Source of the DNA: Schumannella sp. 10F1B-5-1
Lineage (GTDB): Bacteria; Actinomycetota; Actinomycetes; Actinomycetales; Microbacteriaceae
Length of the DNA: 64,000 bases
Direction of reading: 5' to 3'
Assembly: GCF_006517535.1 (NCBI RefSeq)
Contig: NZ_VHQH01000001.1
Span: 186,001-250,000 of the forward strand
A model generated the notes under the pieces. That model saw only the letters and a program-made list of their open reading frames with translations. It did no database searches and was not told the origin of the DNA. A program made the translations under genes and the position numbers. This document shows, piece by piece, positions 24,439-33,852 of the stretch. Numbering within the stretch: position 1 is the stretch's first letter; every line of letters starts with the position of its first letter.

Positions 24439-25700
24439 CGGACGGGCTCGAGGATCTCGAGTCCGCCGAGGTAGGGCCGCAGCGGCTCGGGCACCCAGAC
24501 CGAACCGTCTTCGCGCTGGTGCGTCTCGAGGATCGCCACCAGCCAGCGGGTCGTGGCGAGCGTGCCGTTGAGGGTCGCGACCGGCGCCGTCTTGCCGTCC
24601 TCCCCGCGCTGGCGGATGTCGAGGCGGCGCGCCTGGAACGTCGTGCAGTTCGAGGTCGACGTGAGCTCGCGGTACTTGTCCTGCGTGGGCACCCAGGCCT
24701 CGACGTCGAACTTGCGGGCGGCGCTCGAGCCGAGGTCGCCGGCGGCGGTGTCGATCACGCGGTAGCTGAGGCCGAGCGACTGCAGCATGCGCTCCTGGGC
24801 GGCGAGCAGGCGCTCGTGCTCGGCCTCCGCATCCTCGGGTCGCGTGTAGACGAACATCTCGAGCTTCTGGAACTGGTGCACGCGGATGATGCCGCGGTTG
24901 TCCTTGCCGTGCGATCCGGCCTCGCGGCGGTAGCAGGTCGACCAGCCGGCGTAGCGCAGCGGACCGCCGGCCAGGTCGAGGATCTCGTCCTTGTGGTACC
25001 CGGCGAGGGCGACCTCGCTGGTGCCGGTCAGATAGAGGTCGTCGTCATCCAGGTGGTAGATCTCGTCGGCGTGCGCGCCGAGGAAGCCGGTGCCCTGCAT
25101 GATGTCGGGTCGCACGAGCGTCGGCGGGATCATCGGGATGAAGCCCTCGTCGAGCGCGGTCTGCAGGCCGTAGCTGAGCAGCGCGTACTCGAGGCGCGCG
25201 CCGATGCCCTTGAGGAAGTAGAAGCGGGCGCCCGACACCTTCGTGCCGCGGTCCATGTCGATCGCGTCGAGCTTCTCGCCGATCTCGAGGTGGTCGCGCG
25301 CCGCGAAGTCGAAGGTCGGGATGGCGCCGACCTCGCGCAGCACGACGTAGTCGTCCTCGCCGCCGGCGGGCACGCCCTCGATCGGCACGTTGCCGAGCGA
25401 GCCGACGATGCGCGTGAACTCGGCCTCGGCCTCGGTCACCTGCGCCTGCGCGGCCTTCACCTGAGCGGCGAGCTCCTGCGCCTGCGCGACCAGGGCGGCC
25501 TTCTCGTCTCTGGGCGCCTTCGCGACGGTCTTGCCGAAGGCGTTCTGCTCGGCGCGCAGCGCCTCGAACGCGGTGATCGCGGTGCGGCGGGCGGTATCGG
25601 CGGCGACGGCCTCGTCGACGAGCTCGACGCTGGCCCCGCGGGAGCGCTGCGACTCCTTCACCAGCTCGGGGTTCTCGCGCAGCAGCTGGGGGTCGATCAC
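24435..25700 (-). CDS. serS: seryl-tRNA synthetase
   Basis: 421 residues, normal length. The N-terminal antiparallel coiled coil (about 30-100) that grips the long variable arm of tRNA-Ser is followed by the class II catalytic core: [22 protein letters not shown] (motif 2), [17 protein letters not shown] and the motif 3 region [15 protein letters not shown]. Charges serine to tRNA in the cytoplasm. GTG start 25700 with TAGACT ending 6 nt before it indicates leaderless mRNA. Confidence 0.97.
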   Translation of the reverse strand: MIDPQLLRENPELVKESQRSRGASVELVDEAVAADTARRTAITAFEALRAEQNAFGKTVAKAPRDEKAALVAQAQELAAQVKAAQAQVTEAEAEFTRIVGSLGNVPIEGVPAGGEDDYVVLREVGAIPTFDFAARDHLEIGEKLDAIDMDRGTKVSGARFYFLKGIGARLEYALLSYGLQTALDEGFIPMIPPTLVRPDIMQGTGFLGAHADEIYHLDDDDLYLTGTSEVALAGYHKDEILDLAGGPLRYAGWSTCYRREAGSHGKDNRGIIRVHQFQKLEMFVYTRPEDAEAEHERLLAAQERMLQSLGLSYRVIDTAAGDLGSSAARKFDVEAWVPTQDKYRELTSTSNCTTFQARRLDIRQRGEDGKTAPVATLNGTLATTRWLVAILETHQREDGSVWVPEPLRPYLGGLEILEPVR

Positions 25701-25793
25701 GGGGTCAGTCTATTCATCGCCGGTGACAGGCGAATGCTGAGCCTCCGCCCCGCGCCCATGCCGCCGCGCGCATGCATGCCCTAATTTGGTGCC

Positions 25794-26819
25794 ATGACGG
25801 CCCCCTCCGCCCCCGCATCCCGCCGCGCCGCCATCGTCTTCAACCCGATCAAGGTGGATGAGGCGCACCTGCGCCAGGCCATCGCCGACGCCGAGAGGCA
25901 GCATGGCTGGGACGAGACGCTGTGGCTCGAGACGAGCGTCGAGGACCCCGGGCAGGGGCCGACGAAGAAAGCCGTCGCCGAGGGCGTCGAGGTCGTGATC
26001 GCCGCCGGCGGCGACGGGACCGTGCGCGCGGTCGCCGAGGCGCTGCGTGACACCGAGGTTCCGCTCGCCCTGCTGCCGAGCGGAACCGGTAACCTGCTCG
26101 CCCGCAACCTCGACCTCAACCTCGCTCATGTGGCCGGCTCGATCGAGACCGCGTTCACGGGCGACGACCGCAAGATCGACCTCGGCATCGCCCGTCTCGA
26201 GCGCGAGGACGGCTCGCGTGAGGAGCACGCCTTCCTGGTGATGGCCGGCATCGGCATCGACGCGCAGATGGTCGTCAACACGAACACCGAGCTGAAGAAG
26301 AAGGTCGGCTGGATCGCCTACGTGGATGCGATCGTGCGGTCGCTGCGTGACCGCGACCGGCTGCGCATCCGCTACGAACTCGACGATGGTCCGGCCGGGG
26401 CGATGAGCGTGCACACCCTGCTCGTGGGCAACTGCGGATCGCTGCCCGGCAACATCCTGCTGCTGCCCGAGGCGGCCGTCGACGACGGCGAGTTCGACAT
26501 CGTCGCGCTGCGCCCCGAGGGCTTCTTCGGCTGGCTGCAGATCTGGACCAAGATCGTGTGGGAGAACGGCGTGCTGCGCCGCAGCCAGGCCGGCCGCAAG
26601 CTCATGTCGCTGACCAAGGAGGTGCGCACGCTGCGCTACCTCAAGGGCAGGCAGTTCACGGTGCGCATCGAGAAGCCCGACGAGTTCGAGCTCGACGGGG
26701 ATGTGTTCGGCGAGGTGGTCGCGTTCCGCACCACGGTCGATCCGCTCGCCCTCGCGGTGCGCCTGCCCCAGGGGCACAAGCTCAGCACCGACCAGCCCGC
26801 GGCGGCCGTTCAGGCCTGA
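25794..26819 (+). CDS. diacylglycerol kinase-like lipid kinase
   Basis: 341 residues. IVFNPIKVD opens the NAD-kinase-like fold, AAGGDGTVRAVAEAL is the nucleotide-binding GGDGT motif, and LPSGTGNLLARNLDLNL the following conserved loop; the C-terminal beta domain includes LLPEAAVDDGEFDIV. Members phosphorylate diacylglycerol or related lipids for phospholipid or mannoside metabolism. TAATTT (25782-25787) ends 6 nt before the ATG; leaderless. Divergent from serS. Confidence 0.9.
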   Translation: MTAPSAPASRRAAIVFNPIKVDEAHLRQAIADAERQHGWDETLWLETSVEDPGQGPTKKAVAEGVEVVIAAGGDGTVRAVAEALRDTEVPLALLPSGTGNLLARNLDLNLAHVAGSIETAFTGDDRKIDLGIARLEREDGSREEHAFLVMAGIGIDAQMVVNTNTELKKKVGWIAYVDAIVRSLRDRDRLRIRYELDDGPAGAMSVHTLLVGNCGSLPGNILLLPEAAVDDGEFDIVALRPEGFFGWLQIWTKIVWENGVLRRSQAGRKLMSLTKEVRTLRYLKGRQFTVRIEKPDEFELDGDVFGEVVAFRTTVDPLALAVRLPQGHKLSTDQPAAAVQA

Positions 26820-26856
26820 GGCCGGCGCGGCGTCCACTGCGCCGAGACCGGATGGG

Positions 26857-27216
26857 TCACGGCGCGGACACATCCGGATCCGAGGGATGGGCGGCCTGCG
26901 CGGTGCGCCGCGCTCCGTTCCAGACGACCGCGTGCCCGGCGAGCAGGGCGACCAGCACCACGGGCACCAGCACGGTGAGCGCCTCGCGCGCCGGGCGCGC
27001 CGCCTCGGCGGTCGCCCAGAAGCGCTGCGCCTCGCTGAACGAGTTCGGGTCCTGCGCCGACTGCGCCGCCCAGTAGGCGCTCTGGTAGTCGAACCAGAGG
27101 GCGCCGATCACCAGCGCGGCGAGGATCGCGAAGGTGATCCACCCGACCACGAAAGGCGCTCGGGATGCGCGGATCACGGGTCGCGTCGACACGGGCGTCG
27201 GCTCCGGCGCCGACAT
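26857..27216 (-). CDS. small two-helix membrane protein
   Basis: 119 residues with two transmembrane helices (about 23-42 and 82-102) and a polar extracellular loop containing YWAAQSAQDPNSFSEAQRFW. No family recognised. The ATG shares a base with the stop of the next membrane gene upstream (TGATG), so both are made together, downstream of pheA; function unknown. Confidence 0.65.
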   Translation of the reverse strand: MSAPEPTPVSTRPVIRASRAPFVVGWITFAILAALVIGALWFDYQSAYWAAQSAQDPNSFSEAQRFWATAEAARPAREALTVLVPVVLVALLAGHAVVWNGARRTAQAAHPSDPDVSAP

Positions 27217-27914
27217 CAGCGCCTCCGCAGCGCGACCAGCAGCGCGACCGTGGATGCGGCGCCGAGCACGCCGACGCCGTAGAGCGGAGCCGCGAGGTTC
27301 GGCGCAGCCTGCGACAGGAAGAACGCCCAGACCATCGCGCCGCCGTCGGCGTCGCGATCGCTGTCGTACCCGTACCCGGTGTCGGCGATCAGCGCGTAGG
27401 AGTGCATCGACAGGGCGATCGCGGTCACCAGCGCGACGACGCTGACGATCGCGAGCGCGATCACGAAGGGATTGCGCCAGGGCGCGGGCCCGGATGCGCC
27501 GAGGCGGTCGAGCTCGTCGGCCTCGTCGAGCACGTCGTCGGGCCCGACCGCGACGCGGACCGGGATCGGGGATCCGGAGCGCGGCGCCACCGGGTCGGCG
27601 GCCGGTGCCGCGGGGTAGGCCGGAGCCGCCGCGGAGGACGGGCGCGTCAGGTCGGCCCGGGGTGCGGATGCCGGTGCGGACGCGGATGTGGAGGAGGCGG
27701 CCGACGGTCGAGCGAAGGGCGATGCGGCGGGCGGGTCGCCCACCGGCAGCGGCGCCCGCGTCGCTGGCGCACCCGCGGCATCCGAAGCCGGTGTCGCGTC
27801 ATCCGCCGGCGGCGCCGTCGCCGGCGCGACCGCACCCGTCGCATCCACCGCCCCCTGCTCGCGCGGGTCGTAGCCGCGCTGGAACTGCGCGGCGTAGCGG
27901 GGGTCGACGTTCAT
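27216..27914 (-). CDS. membrane protein with long Pro/Ala-rich cytoplasmic tail
   Basis: 232 residues. The N-terminus (MNVDPRYAAQFQRGYDP) is followed by about 110 residues of Ala/Pro/Thr/Ser low complexity, then two or three hydrophobic helices (about 150-230) with a polar loop (YGYDSDRDADGG). I start at ATG 27914, 4 bp after the pheA stop; the longer open frame up to 28124 overlaps pheA and is a shadow. Function unknown; probably partners the following small membrane protein. Confidence 0.7.
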   Translation of the reverse strand: MNVDPRYAAQFQRGYDPREQGAVDATGAVAPATAPPADDATPASDAAGAPATRAPLPVGDPPAASPFARPSAASSTSASAPASAPRADLTRPSSAAAPAYPAAPAADPVAPRSGSPIPVRVAVGPDDVLDEADELDRLGASGPAPWRNPFVIALAIVSVVALVTAIALSMHSYALIADTGYGYDSDRDADGGAMVWAFFLSQAAPNLAAPLYGVGVLGAASTVALLVALRRR

Positions 27915-27918
27915 CGGG

Positions 27919-28884
27919 TCACTCCGTCCCGTGCTCCGTGGCGGGCTCGCCCGAGAGGATGCCGCGCAGCCAGTCGCGGGCCTCGATGAAGACCTCGTCG
28001 CGGTAGCGCTCCTCGTGCTCGACGGGGCGTCCGTCGGCACGTGGGTACGAGCCCAGGAACGTGACGCGGGGGCTGAAGCGCTTGAGGCCCAGCAGCGCAT
28101 CCGCGACCCGCTCGTCGCGCACATGCCCGTCGAGGTCGATGTTGAAGCGGTAGCGGCCCAGCTCGTCGCCGATCGGACGCGACTCGAGCAGGCTCATGTT
28201 CACCCCGCGGGTGGCGAACTGCTCGAGCATGTCGAGCAGCGATCCGGCGCGGTCGCTCGGCAGCTCGACGATGATGCTCGTCTTGTCGGCGCCGGTGCGC
28301 TCGGGGATGCGGCCTGAGCGTGTGACCATGATGAACCGCGTCACGGCGGTCGCGTTGTCGCCCACGTGCTCGGCGAGCGTCGCGAGCTCGAGGTGCTGCG
28401 TGATGCCGTGCGGCGCGATCGCGGCGTCGGCCGGCGAGTCAGCCAGCAGCGCGCGGGGCGCGGCGACGTTCGACGTGGCCGGCAGGTGCGCGTGCTTCGG
28501 CAGGGCCTGGTCGAGCCAGCGGTGGGTCTGCGCATAGGCGACGGGATGCGCGGCCACCGTCGTCACGTCGGCGAGCGCCGTTCCCGGCCGCGCCACCAGG
28601 TCGAAGTCGACGCGCACCAGGTACTCGCCGGTGATGCGCACTCCGGGGATCGCGGCGAGCGCATCCTGAGTCGCACTGACCCCGCCCTCGACGCTGTTCT
28701 CGATCGCGATCATCGCGCCGACGCTGCGGCCGCTCGTGACGTCGTCGAGCGCCTCGCCCACGTTGTTCACGCTGCGCCACTCGGCTCCGGCGGCCTCGGG
28801 CGCCTGGTTCAGTGCGCTCCAGGTGAAGGTGCCGACCGGGCCCAGGTAGCTGTAGACCGGGGATGCGGAGGGCTGGGCGGGCAT
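27919..28884 (-). CDS. pheA: prephenate dehydratase
   Basis: 321 residues: a monofunctional PheA. YSYLGPVGTFT, IAIENSVEGGV and VTRFIMV (the Thr-Arg-Phe catalytic motif, here with Ile for the usual Leu) define the dehydratase domain; an ACT domain follows (about 205-285) with the phenylalanine-binding SLLESRP, so feedback inhibition is expected. Converts prephenate to phenylpyruvate. TAGGCT ends 6 nt before the ATG; leaderless. First gene of a unit with two membrane genes. Confidence 0.95.
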   Translation of the reverse strand: MPAQPSASPVYSYLGPVGTFTWSALNQAPEAAGAEWRSVNNVGEALDDVTSGRSVGAMIAIENSVEGGVSATQDALAAIPGVRITGEYLVRVDFDLVARPGTALADVTTVAAHPVAYAQTHRWLDQALPKHAHLPATSNVAAPRALLADSPADAAIAPHGITQHLELATLAEHVGDNATAVTRFIMVTRSGRIPERTGADKTSIIVELPSDRAGSLLDMLEQFATRGVNMSLLESRPIGDELGRYRFNIDLDGHVRDERVADALLGLKRFSPRVTFLGSYPRADGRPVEHEERYRDEVFIEARDWLRGILSGEPATEHGTE

Positions 28885-28921
28885 GCGGCGAGCCTAGCGA
28901 GCGCGGCCGGGGCGCGGTTCG

Positions 28922-29000
28922 CGTGCACGGAAACCGGTGGAGAGCGACGTCGAGCCGCATGACAGCTCGACGGGGTTCGTGACCTGCTTCCGTGCACGGA
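28922..29000. repeat. palindromic dispersed element, copy 1
   Basis: Outer arms CGTGCACGGAA (28922-28932) and TTCCGTGCACG (28989-28999), inner arms GTCGAGC and GCTCGAC near 28950 and 28964. The same layout and much of the same sequence recur at 55592-55671 inside another gene. This copy fills the gap between pheA and the 3' end of the DUF2510 gene. Confidence 0.75.
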
Positions 29001-29044
29001 GTCGACGGCCGGCACGGACCGTGGACCGTGCCGGCGGCTCGGGC

Positions 29045-29719
29045 TCAGCGACCGGACTCGAGCAGCTGCGCGATCTCCTGGTCGAAGGTGAGGGCTCCGT
29101 CGACGGCGGCCGCGTCGGGCGCGAGGGTCGCGGAGAACATGTCGTCGAGACTCGGGGCGGCGAACGCGGCGGGAGCCGCGACGAACGACGGCTCGGGCGC
29201 GGCCGGGGGCTCGGGCGAGAAGTCGGCGGCGAGCTGCGCCTCGAAGTCGGCGAGCGCGGCCATGTCGAGCGTTCCGTCGAGTCCTCCGCCGATGCGGTCG
29301 GCGGCCGAGGGCGCGGGCAGGTCGAGGTTCGCGGGCAGGGGCACGGGCTCGGCGACGGGCGGGACCGCGACGGGCGGGAACGCGGAGGCCGGGGCGACGG
29401 TCGCCGCCGGCGCGACCGGCTCGTCGATGAAGGCGCTCTCGAAGTCGGCGAAGGTGGGGGCCGCAAAGGTCGGCGCGGCCGGAGCGGCGGCGACCGGCTC
29501 AGCGGCGGCGGGCTCGGCGACCGCAGCGACGACGGCGATCGGCTCGACCGGCACCGGCTCGGGCGCGGCCGGCGTGAGCAGCGCAGTCGCGACCTCGGTC
29601 TGGGCGTCGTCCTCCACGTCGGAGATCAGGTCGGTGAACTGCTTGCCGTTCCACCAGCGCAGCTGTCGTGCTCCGCTCGGGTCCGGGTACCAGCCGGCCT
29701 GCTGACGCTCGTCGCTCAT
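29045..29719 (-). CDS. DUF2510-domain protein, Ala/Pro-rich
   Basis: 224 residues. The first 35 (QQAGWYPDPSGARQLRWWNGKQFTD) form a clear DUF2510 module, a short Trp-rich beta domain common at the ends of actinobacterial membrane proteins. The rest is Ala/Pro/Val low complexity without a membrane helix, ending in acidic helical stretches. GGAGGAG lies 5 bases before the ATG. Molecular function unknown; a scaffold or substrate of the envelope machinery is possible. Confidence 0.75.
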   Translation of the reverse strand: MSDERQQAGWYPDPSGARQLRWWNGKQFTDLISDVEDDAQTEVATALLTPAAPEPVPVEPIAVVAAVAEPAAAEPVAAAPAAPTFAAPTFADFESAFIDEPVAPAATVAPASAFPPVAVPPVAEPVPLPANLDLPAPSAADRIGGGLDGTLDMAALADFEAQLAADFSPEPPAAPEPSFVAAPAAFAAPSLDDMFSATLAPDAAAVDGALTFDQEIAQLLESGR

Positions 29720-29998
29720 CGGGTCTCCTCCGCGGGTCGCTCGACCCGTGTCGAGGCTAGGCGGGCCCCGGGATGCGGCGCGCCTCCGCGTTCGGGGGAC
29801 GGATCGCCCTGATCAGGGGCGGATTCTGCCCTCGCTCGGGGTACATCCGCGGCTCGGTCGCGGCGGTCGGGCGCCGGCCGGGCGGCGGCCGGGCGACGGC
29901 GGCCCCGCCTCTCCTTCCCAGCTCCGCGTCTGCTGGCATCCGCTCACAGCCCCGCCCGATCCCTACCGGCCATCGGGGCCTCCTGCCAGACTGACCCC

Positions 29999-31639
29999 AT
30001 GACGGACCGCGCCGGCTCCCCCGCCCAGGAATCCGACCTCATCGACGTGCGCGAGCTGGTGGATGCGTACTACCAGCGGGTGCCCGACGTCGCCGATCCG
30101 GCGCAGAAGGTCGCCTTCGGCACGAGCGGCCACCGCGGCTCGAGCCTCGACACGGCGTTCAACGAGACGCACATCGCGGCGATCACGCAGGCGATCGTCG
30201 ACTACCGCACCGAGCAGGGCATCACCGGTCCGCTGTTCATCGGCAGCGACACCCACGGCCTCTCGCGCCCCGCCGAGACGACGGCGCTCGAGGTGCTCGA
30301 GGCGAACGGCGTGCACGCGCTCACCGACTCCTACTCCGACTGGGTGCCGACGCCCGCGCTGAGCCGCGCGATCATCCGCTACAACCGCGCTCTCGGCTCG
30401 AACGGCACGACGATCACGCCCGGCCTCGCCGACGGCATCGTCATCACGCCGAGTCACAACCCGCCGCGCGACGGCGGCTTCAAGTACAACCCGCCGCACG
30501 GCGGCCCCGCCGACAGCGACGCCACGAGCTGGATCGCCGGCCGCGCGAACGAGCTCATCGCGGGCGGGCTGCGCGACGTGAAGCGCGCCGAGCCGAGCGC
30601 GGTCGACGGCTACGACTTCCGCGGGGAGTACGTCGACGACCTGGCGAACATCATCGACGTCGCGGCGATCCGCACCGCGAAGCTGCACGTCGGCGCCGAC
30701 CCGCTGGGCGGGGCGAGCGTGAACTACTGGGCGCTCATCGCCGAGAAGCACGGCATCGACCTGACCGTCGTGAACCCCGAGGTCGATCCGCGCTGGGGCT
30801 TCATGACGCTCGACTGGGACGGCAAGATCCGCATGGATCCGTCCTCGCCGTCGGCCATGGCCTCGGTGCTGAAGAATCGCGCCGACTACGCGCTGCTCAC
30901 GGGCAACGACGCCGACGCCGACCGGCACGGCATCGTGACCCCGGATGCGGGGCTCATGAACCCGAACCACTATCTGGCCGTCGCGATCCAGTACCTCTAC
31001 ACGCACCGCCCCGACTGGCGCGCGGATGCCGCGATCGGCAAGACGCTCGTCTCGAGCTCGATGATCGACCGCGTCGCCGCGTCGCTCGGCCGCCGCCTCT
31101 GGGAGGTGCCGGTCGGCTTCAAGTGGTTCGTGCCCGGACTCGTCGACGGCAGCGTCGGCTTCGGCGGCGAGGAGAGCGCGGGAGCGAGCTTCCTCGAGTT
31201 CGACGGCTCGGCCTGGACGACCGACAAAGACGGCATCCTGCTGGCCCTGCTGGCGAGCGAGATCACGGCCGTCACGGGCAAGACCCCGTCGCAGCTCTAC
31301 TCCGAGCTCACCGCCGAGTTCGGGGCGCCCGCCTACGCCCGCGTGGATGCGGCCGCATCCAAGGAGCAGAAGGCGCGCCTGGGCAAGCTCAGCGGCGCCG
31401 ACATCACGGCCGACACCCTCGCCGGCGAGCCGATCACGGCCCGCCTCTCGGAGGCGCCCGGCAACGGCGCCGCGATCGGCGGCGTGAAGGTGCAGAGCGA
31501 GAGCGCCTGGTTCGCCGCGCGCCCCTCGGGCACCGAAGACGTCTACAAGATCTACGCCGAGTCGTTCCGCGGCCCCGACCACCTGGCCGAGGTGCAGGCC
31601 GAGGCCAAGAAGATCGTGGATCAGGCGCTGGGCGGATGA
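29999..31639 (+). CDS. pgm: phosphoglucomutase (alpha-D-glucose phosphate-specific)
   Basis: 546 residues, full length. GTSGHRG near 41, active-site Ser152 in VITPSHNPP, the metal loop GNDADADRHG, the sugar-binding GEESAG, and the phosphate-binding RPSGTEDVYKIYAE at the end are all intact. Interconverts glucose 1- and 6-phosphate, linking glycolysis with glycogen, trehalose and cell-wall sugar synthesis. CAGACT ends 6 nt before the ATG (leaderless). The next gene overlaps by 4 nt. Confidence 0.97.
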   Translation: MTDRAGSPAQESDLIDVRELVDAYYQRVPDVADPAQKVAFGTSGHRGSSLDTAFNETHIAAITQAIVDYRTEQGITGPLFIGSDTHGLSRPAETTALEVLEANGVHALTDSYSDWVPTPALSRAIIRYNRALGSNGTTITPGLADGIVITPSHNPPRDGGFKYNPPHGGPADSDATSWIAGRANELIAGGLRDVKRAEPSAVDGYDFRGEYVDDLANIIDVAAIRTAKLHVGADPLGGASVNYWALIAEKHGIDLTVVNPEVDPRWGFMTLDWDGKIRMDPSSPSAMASVLKNRADYALLTGNDADADRHGIVTPDAGLMNPNHYLAVAIQYLYTHRPDWRADAAIGKTLVSSSMIDRVAASLGRRLWEVPVGFKWFVPGLVDGSVGFGGEESAGASFLEFDGSAWTTDKDGILLALLASEITAVTGKTPSQLYSELTAEFGAPAYARVDAAASKEQKARLGKLSGADITADTLAGEPITARLSEAPGNGAAIGGVKVQSESAWFAARPSGTEDVYKIYAESFRGPDHLAEVQAEAKKIVDQALGG

Positions 31640-32313
31640 GCGAGGGCCACGTGACGCACGACGGAGTGATTCACGAGCGACTGCCGCAGGCGGAAGGCGC
31701 CTCGGCTGCCGGCGCGCCGGTGGCAGGCACCCCGCGCCTGCGCTGGGTGCGGCGCTGGGAGACGCAGCTCGACGACGGCGAGCTCGATCGCATCCGCGAG
31801 TTCCTGACGCGGGTGTTCCCGAACCACCCGGGCGGCATCCAGAAGGCGTGGGCCGGGTCGCGGCCCGAGGTGCGTCTGCTGGGCTTCGACCCCGCCGACC
31901 CGGCATCGGGCGGCGACCCCGACAGCACCGCGGGCGAGCTGCTGGCGCACATCGGCATCACGCGCCGCTTCCTGCGCTCGCGCCAGACCGGCGAGTCGGT
32001 GCTGATCGGCGACGTCGGACTCGTCGGGGTCTCGCCCGACCGCCAGGGCCAGGGCCTCGGCAAGGAGCTCATGCGCCAGACGGATGCGTCGCTCGCCGAA
32101 CTCGGCGTCGCCTTCGGCACGCTCACCACCGGCGAGAACCAGATCCCGTTCTACTCCCGCGCCGGCTGGCAGATCGCACCCGAGAAGCTGCACGCGATCG
32201 ACCTCGACGACCACCGCGAGGTGTTCGACGGACCGTTCTTCTTCCGCCCCGTGCTCGCCCCGGCTGCCGCCTGGCTGCCCGGCGAGCTCGAGCGCAACGG
32301 CCGCGAGATCTAG
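31636..32313 (+). CDS. GNAT-family N-acetyltransferase
   Basis: 225 residues from ATG 31636, overlapping the pgm stop (ATGA). The acetyl-CoA site is VGLVGVSPDRQGQGLGKELM, the standard V-x-P-x-x-Q/R-G-x-G-x-A/G loop, followed by ENQIPFYSRAGWQI. The segment before it (LLAHIGITRRFL) and the overall order recall aminoglycoside 2'-N-acetyltransferases, but that substrate is not supported further. Coupled to pgm. Confidence 0.8.
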   Translation: MSEGHVTHDGVIHERLPQAEGASAAGAPVAGTPRLRWVRRWETQLDDGELDRIREFLTRVFPNHPGGIQKAWAGSRPEVRLLGFDPADPASGGDPDSTAGELLAHIGITRRFLRSRQTGESVLIGDVGLVGVSPDRQGQGLGKELMRQTDASLAELGVAFGTLTTGENQIPFYSRAGWQIAPEKLHAIDLDDHREVFDGPFFFRPVLAPAAAWLPGELERNGREI

Positions 32314-32792
32314 GCTGCTCTGCGCCCGGGGACCGGGTCACCGATATCGCTGTAGGCCTCGTCCTGCTCCTTGAGGATTGAAACCATGAGGTTGCGCGTC
32401 GAGATCGCGACGGTGACCGCGTCCCGGTTCCTCGGGTCCCCCGCGCAAACCTGCCCGACCAGCTTCATGTTGGTTATGACGGTCTCGTAGGTTCCGCGAT
32501 ACGAATCGAGCGGAGTCGCATCCTCCAACTGGTCCGCCATGTATGACACGTAGCTGCAGTCTTCGCTCGAATAAGTTTCCACCCATCCGTAGAGCGCCCC
32601 TCCCCCGATCTGCAGTGCGCTCAGCGCGGCCGAATCATCAACGTTCGAGTTGTCACTGCTAGCCCCGTCCTCGCTTGACGATGGCGAAGGGGCTGTCGCG
32701 TTCGGAGCAGGGACGTTGATAGTGACGCAACCCGCAAGAACGACAGCACTTGTCGCGGCAAGTGCTGTCACGAGGACAAATCGGGCAAGCAC
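32310..32792 (-). CDS. putative lipoprotein
   Basis: 160 residues. Signal peptide with lipobox LAGC (Cys22), then a Ser/Asp/Asn-rich linker and a 100-residue domain with three Cys (EDCSYVSYMADQLE, GQVCAGDPRN). GTG start 32792 with TAGGCT ending 6 nt before it. Base composition is visibly lower in GC than its neighbours (for example TCTTCGCTCGAATAAGTTTC near 32560), suggesting later arrival. Ends convergently, overlapping the GNAT gene by 4 nt. Function unknown. Confidence 0.7.
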   Translation of the reverse strand: MLARFVLVTALAATSAVVLAGCVTINVPAPNATAPSPSSSEDGASSDNSNVDDSAALSALQIGGGALYGWVETYSSEDCSYVSYMADQLEDATPLDSYRGTYETVITNMKLVGQVCAGDPRNRDAVTVAISTRNLMVSILKEQDEAYSDIGDPVPGRRAA

Positions 32793-32827
32793 GTCGCAAG
32801 CCTACGAATCATGCACGGAACCGAGAA

Positions 32828-32845
32828 GGCCCCACGTTTGGGGCC
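32828..32845 (-). terminator. hairpin between VanY-type and lipoprotein genes
   Basis: GGCCCCA (32828-32834) pairs with TGGGGCC (32839-32845) around CGTT; on the minus strand it is followed by TTCTCGGTTCC. It lies just downstream of the stop at 32864 and may end that transcript. No long T run. Confidence 0.4.
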
Positions 32846-32863
32846 GACCGGCGAAGTGAAGAG

Positions 32864-33763
32864 CTACGCGTAGTCGGGGGCGGCCGGCAGGCCGAAGAAC
32901 TGCTCGAGGGTCTGCACGCCGGTGTCGTGCATCTCGGTCGCGAGCTCGACGCCGACGTAACGGTAATGCCAGGGCTCGAACTCGAAGCCCGTGACCGGGG
33001 TGAGGCCCTGCGGGTAGCGCAGGATGAAGCCCCACTTGTAGGCGTTCGAGGCGAGCCAGAGGCCCTGCGGGGTGTCGGCGAAGCAGGCGTTGAGTCCGCA
33101 CTTCGCAGGCACGCCGACCAGGTCGACGGCCAGGCCGGTCTGGTGCTCGCTGAAGCCCGGGCGTGCGCTCGTCAGGTCGGCGGCGGCCTGCCCCTTCGAC
33201 GCGACCCAGCCGTTGTAGACCTTCACCTGCGAGGCGTAGCTGCGGTAGTCGCTCTGGATCTGGATCGAGAGCCCGGTCTCGGCCGTGTACTGCTGGGTCA
33301 TCGCCGTCAGCGCATCCGCCGCCGGCTGCCGCAGGTAGGGCACCGCCCCCCAGGTCGTGGGGATCGGCATCGCCTTCAGGTCGGCGGGCGCGTAGTCGAC
33401 CGGGTTGAGCGGGCGCAGCTTGTCGCTGACAACCCAGATGCTCGCGGGGTCGTCGATCGAGAACTGCGTCTTGTCGAAGCCGGGCGGGGTCAGCGACTCG
33501 GACGGGCTCGGGGTCGCGCTCGGGCTGGCGCTGCGGCTCGGCTTCGCGCTCAAGCTGCTGCTCGCACTCGGCGTGCCGCTCGCGGTGTCGTCGCCCTTCG
33601 GCGCGAGCGCGGCGATCAGACCCGCGACGAGCGCGATCACGACGACCGCGGCTCCGGCGATCACGAGGATGCGGCGACGACGGATCACCTTCGGATCCGG
33701 CCGACGGCGCCCGTCACGCGGACGGCGCGGCGGCTCCTCAGGCTCGATCAGCACGTTGCTCAC
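32864..33763 (-). CDS. membrane-anchored D-alanyl-D-alanine carboxypeptidase (VanY/M15)
   Basis: 299 residues. A basic N-terminus (RRPRDGRRRPDPKVIRRRR), one transmembrane helix (about 32-55), a Ser/Pro linker and a full M15B domain: zinc motif SEHQTGLAVDL, then EPWHYRYVG with catalytic Glu and third His ligand. Trims the terminal D-Ala from peptidoglycan stems outside the membrane. GTG start 33763 with TACGAT ending 6 nt before it (leaderless). Confidence 0.9.
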   Translation of the reverse strand: MSNVLIEPEEPPRRPRDGRRRPDPKVIRRRRILVIAGAAVVVIALVAGLIAALAPKGDDTASGTPSASSSLSAKPSRSASPSATPSPSESLTPPGFDKTQFSIDDPASIWVVSDKLRPLNPVDYAPADLKAMPIPTTWGAVPYLRQPAADALTAMTQQYTAETGLSIQIQSDYRSYASQVKVYNGWVASKGQAAADLTSARPGFSEHQTGLAVDLVGVPAKCGLNACFADTPQGLWLASNAYKWGFILRYPQGLTPVTGFEFEPWHYRYVGVELATEMHDTGVQTLEQFFGLPAAPDYA

Positions 33764-33852
33764 CGGGTCATCGTAATGACGGCATCCGGGCGCTTCCTCC
33801 TGGTTCGCCCTTCACCCCACCCCCGGTGCGGGGCGAGGCGTACGGTCGCCTC

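Noticed and set aside
24519-25784. 421-codon frame antisense to serS
   Set aside because: Mirror of a highly conserved gene; composition is that of a shadow frame.
25701-25793. T-box or other riboswitch upstream of serS
   Set aside because: The -10 hexamer sits 6 nt before the GTG, leaving no leader RNA.
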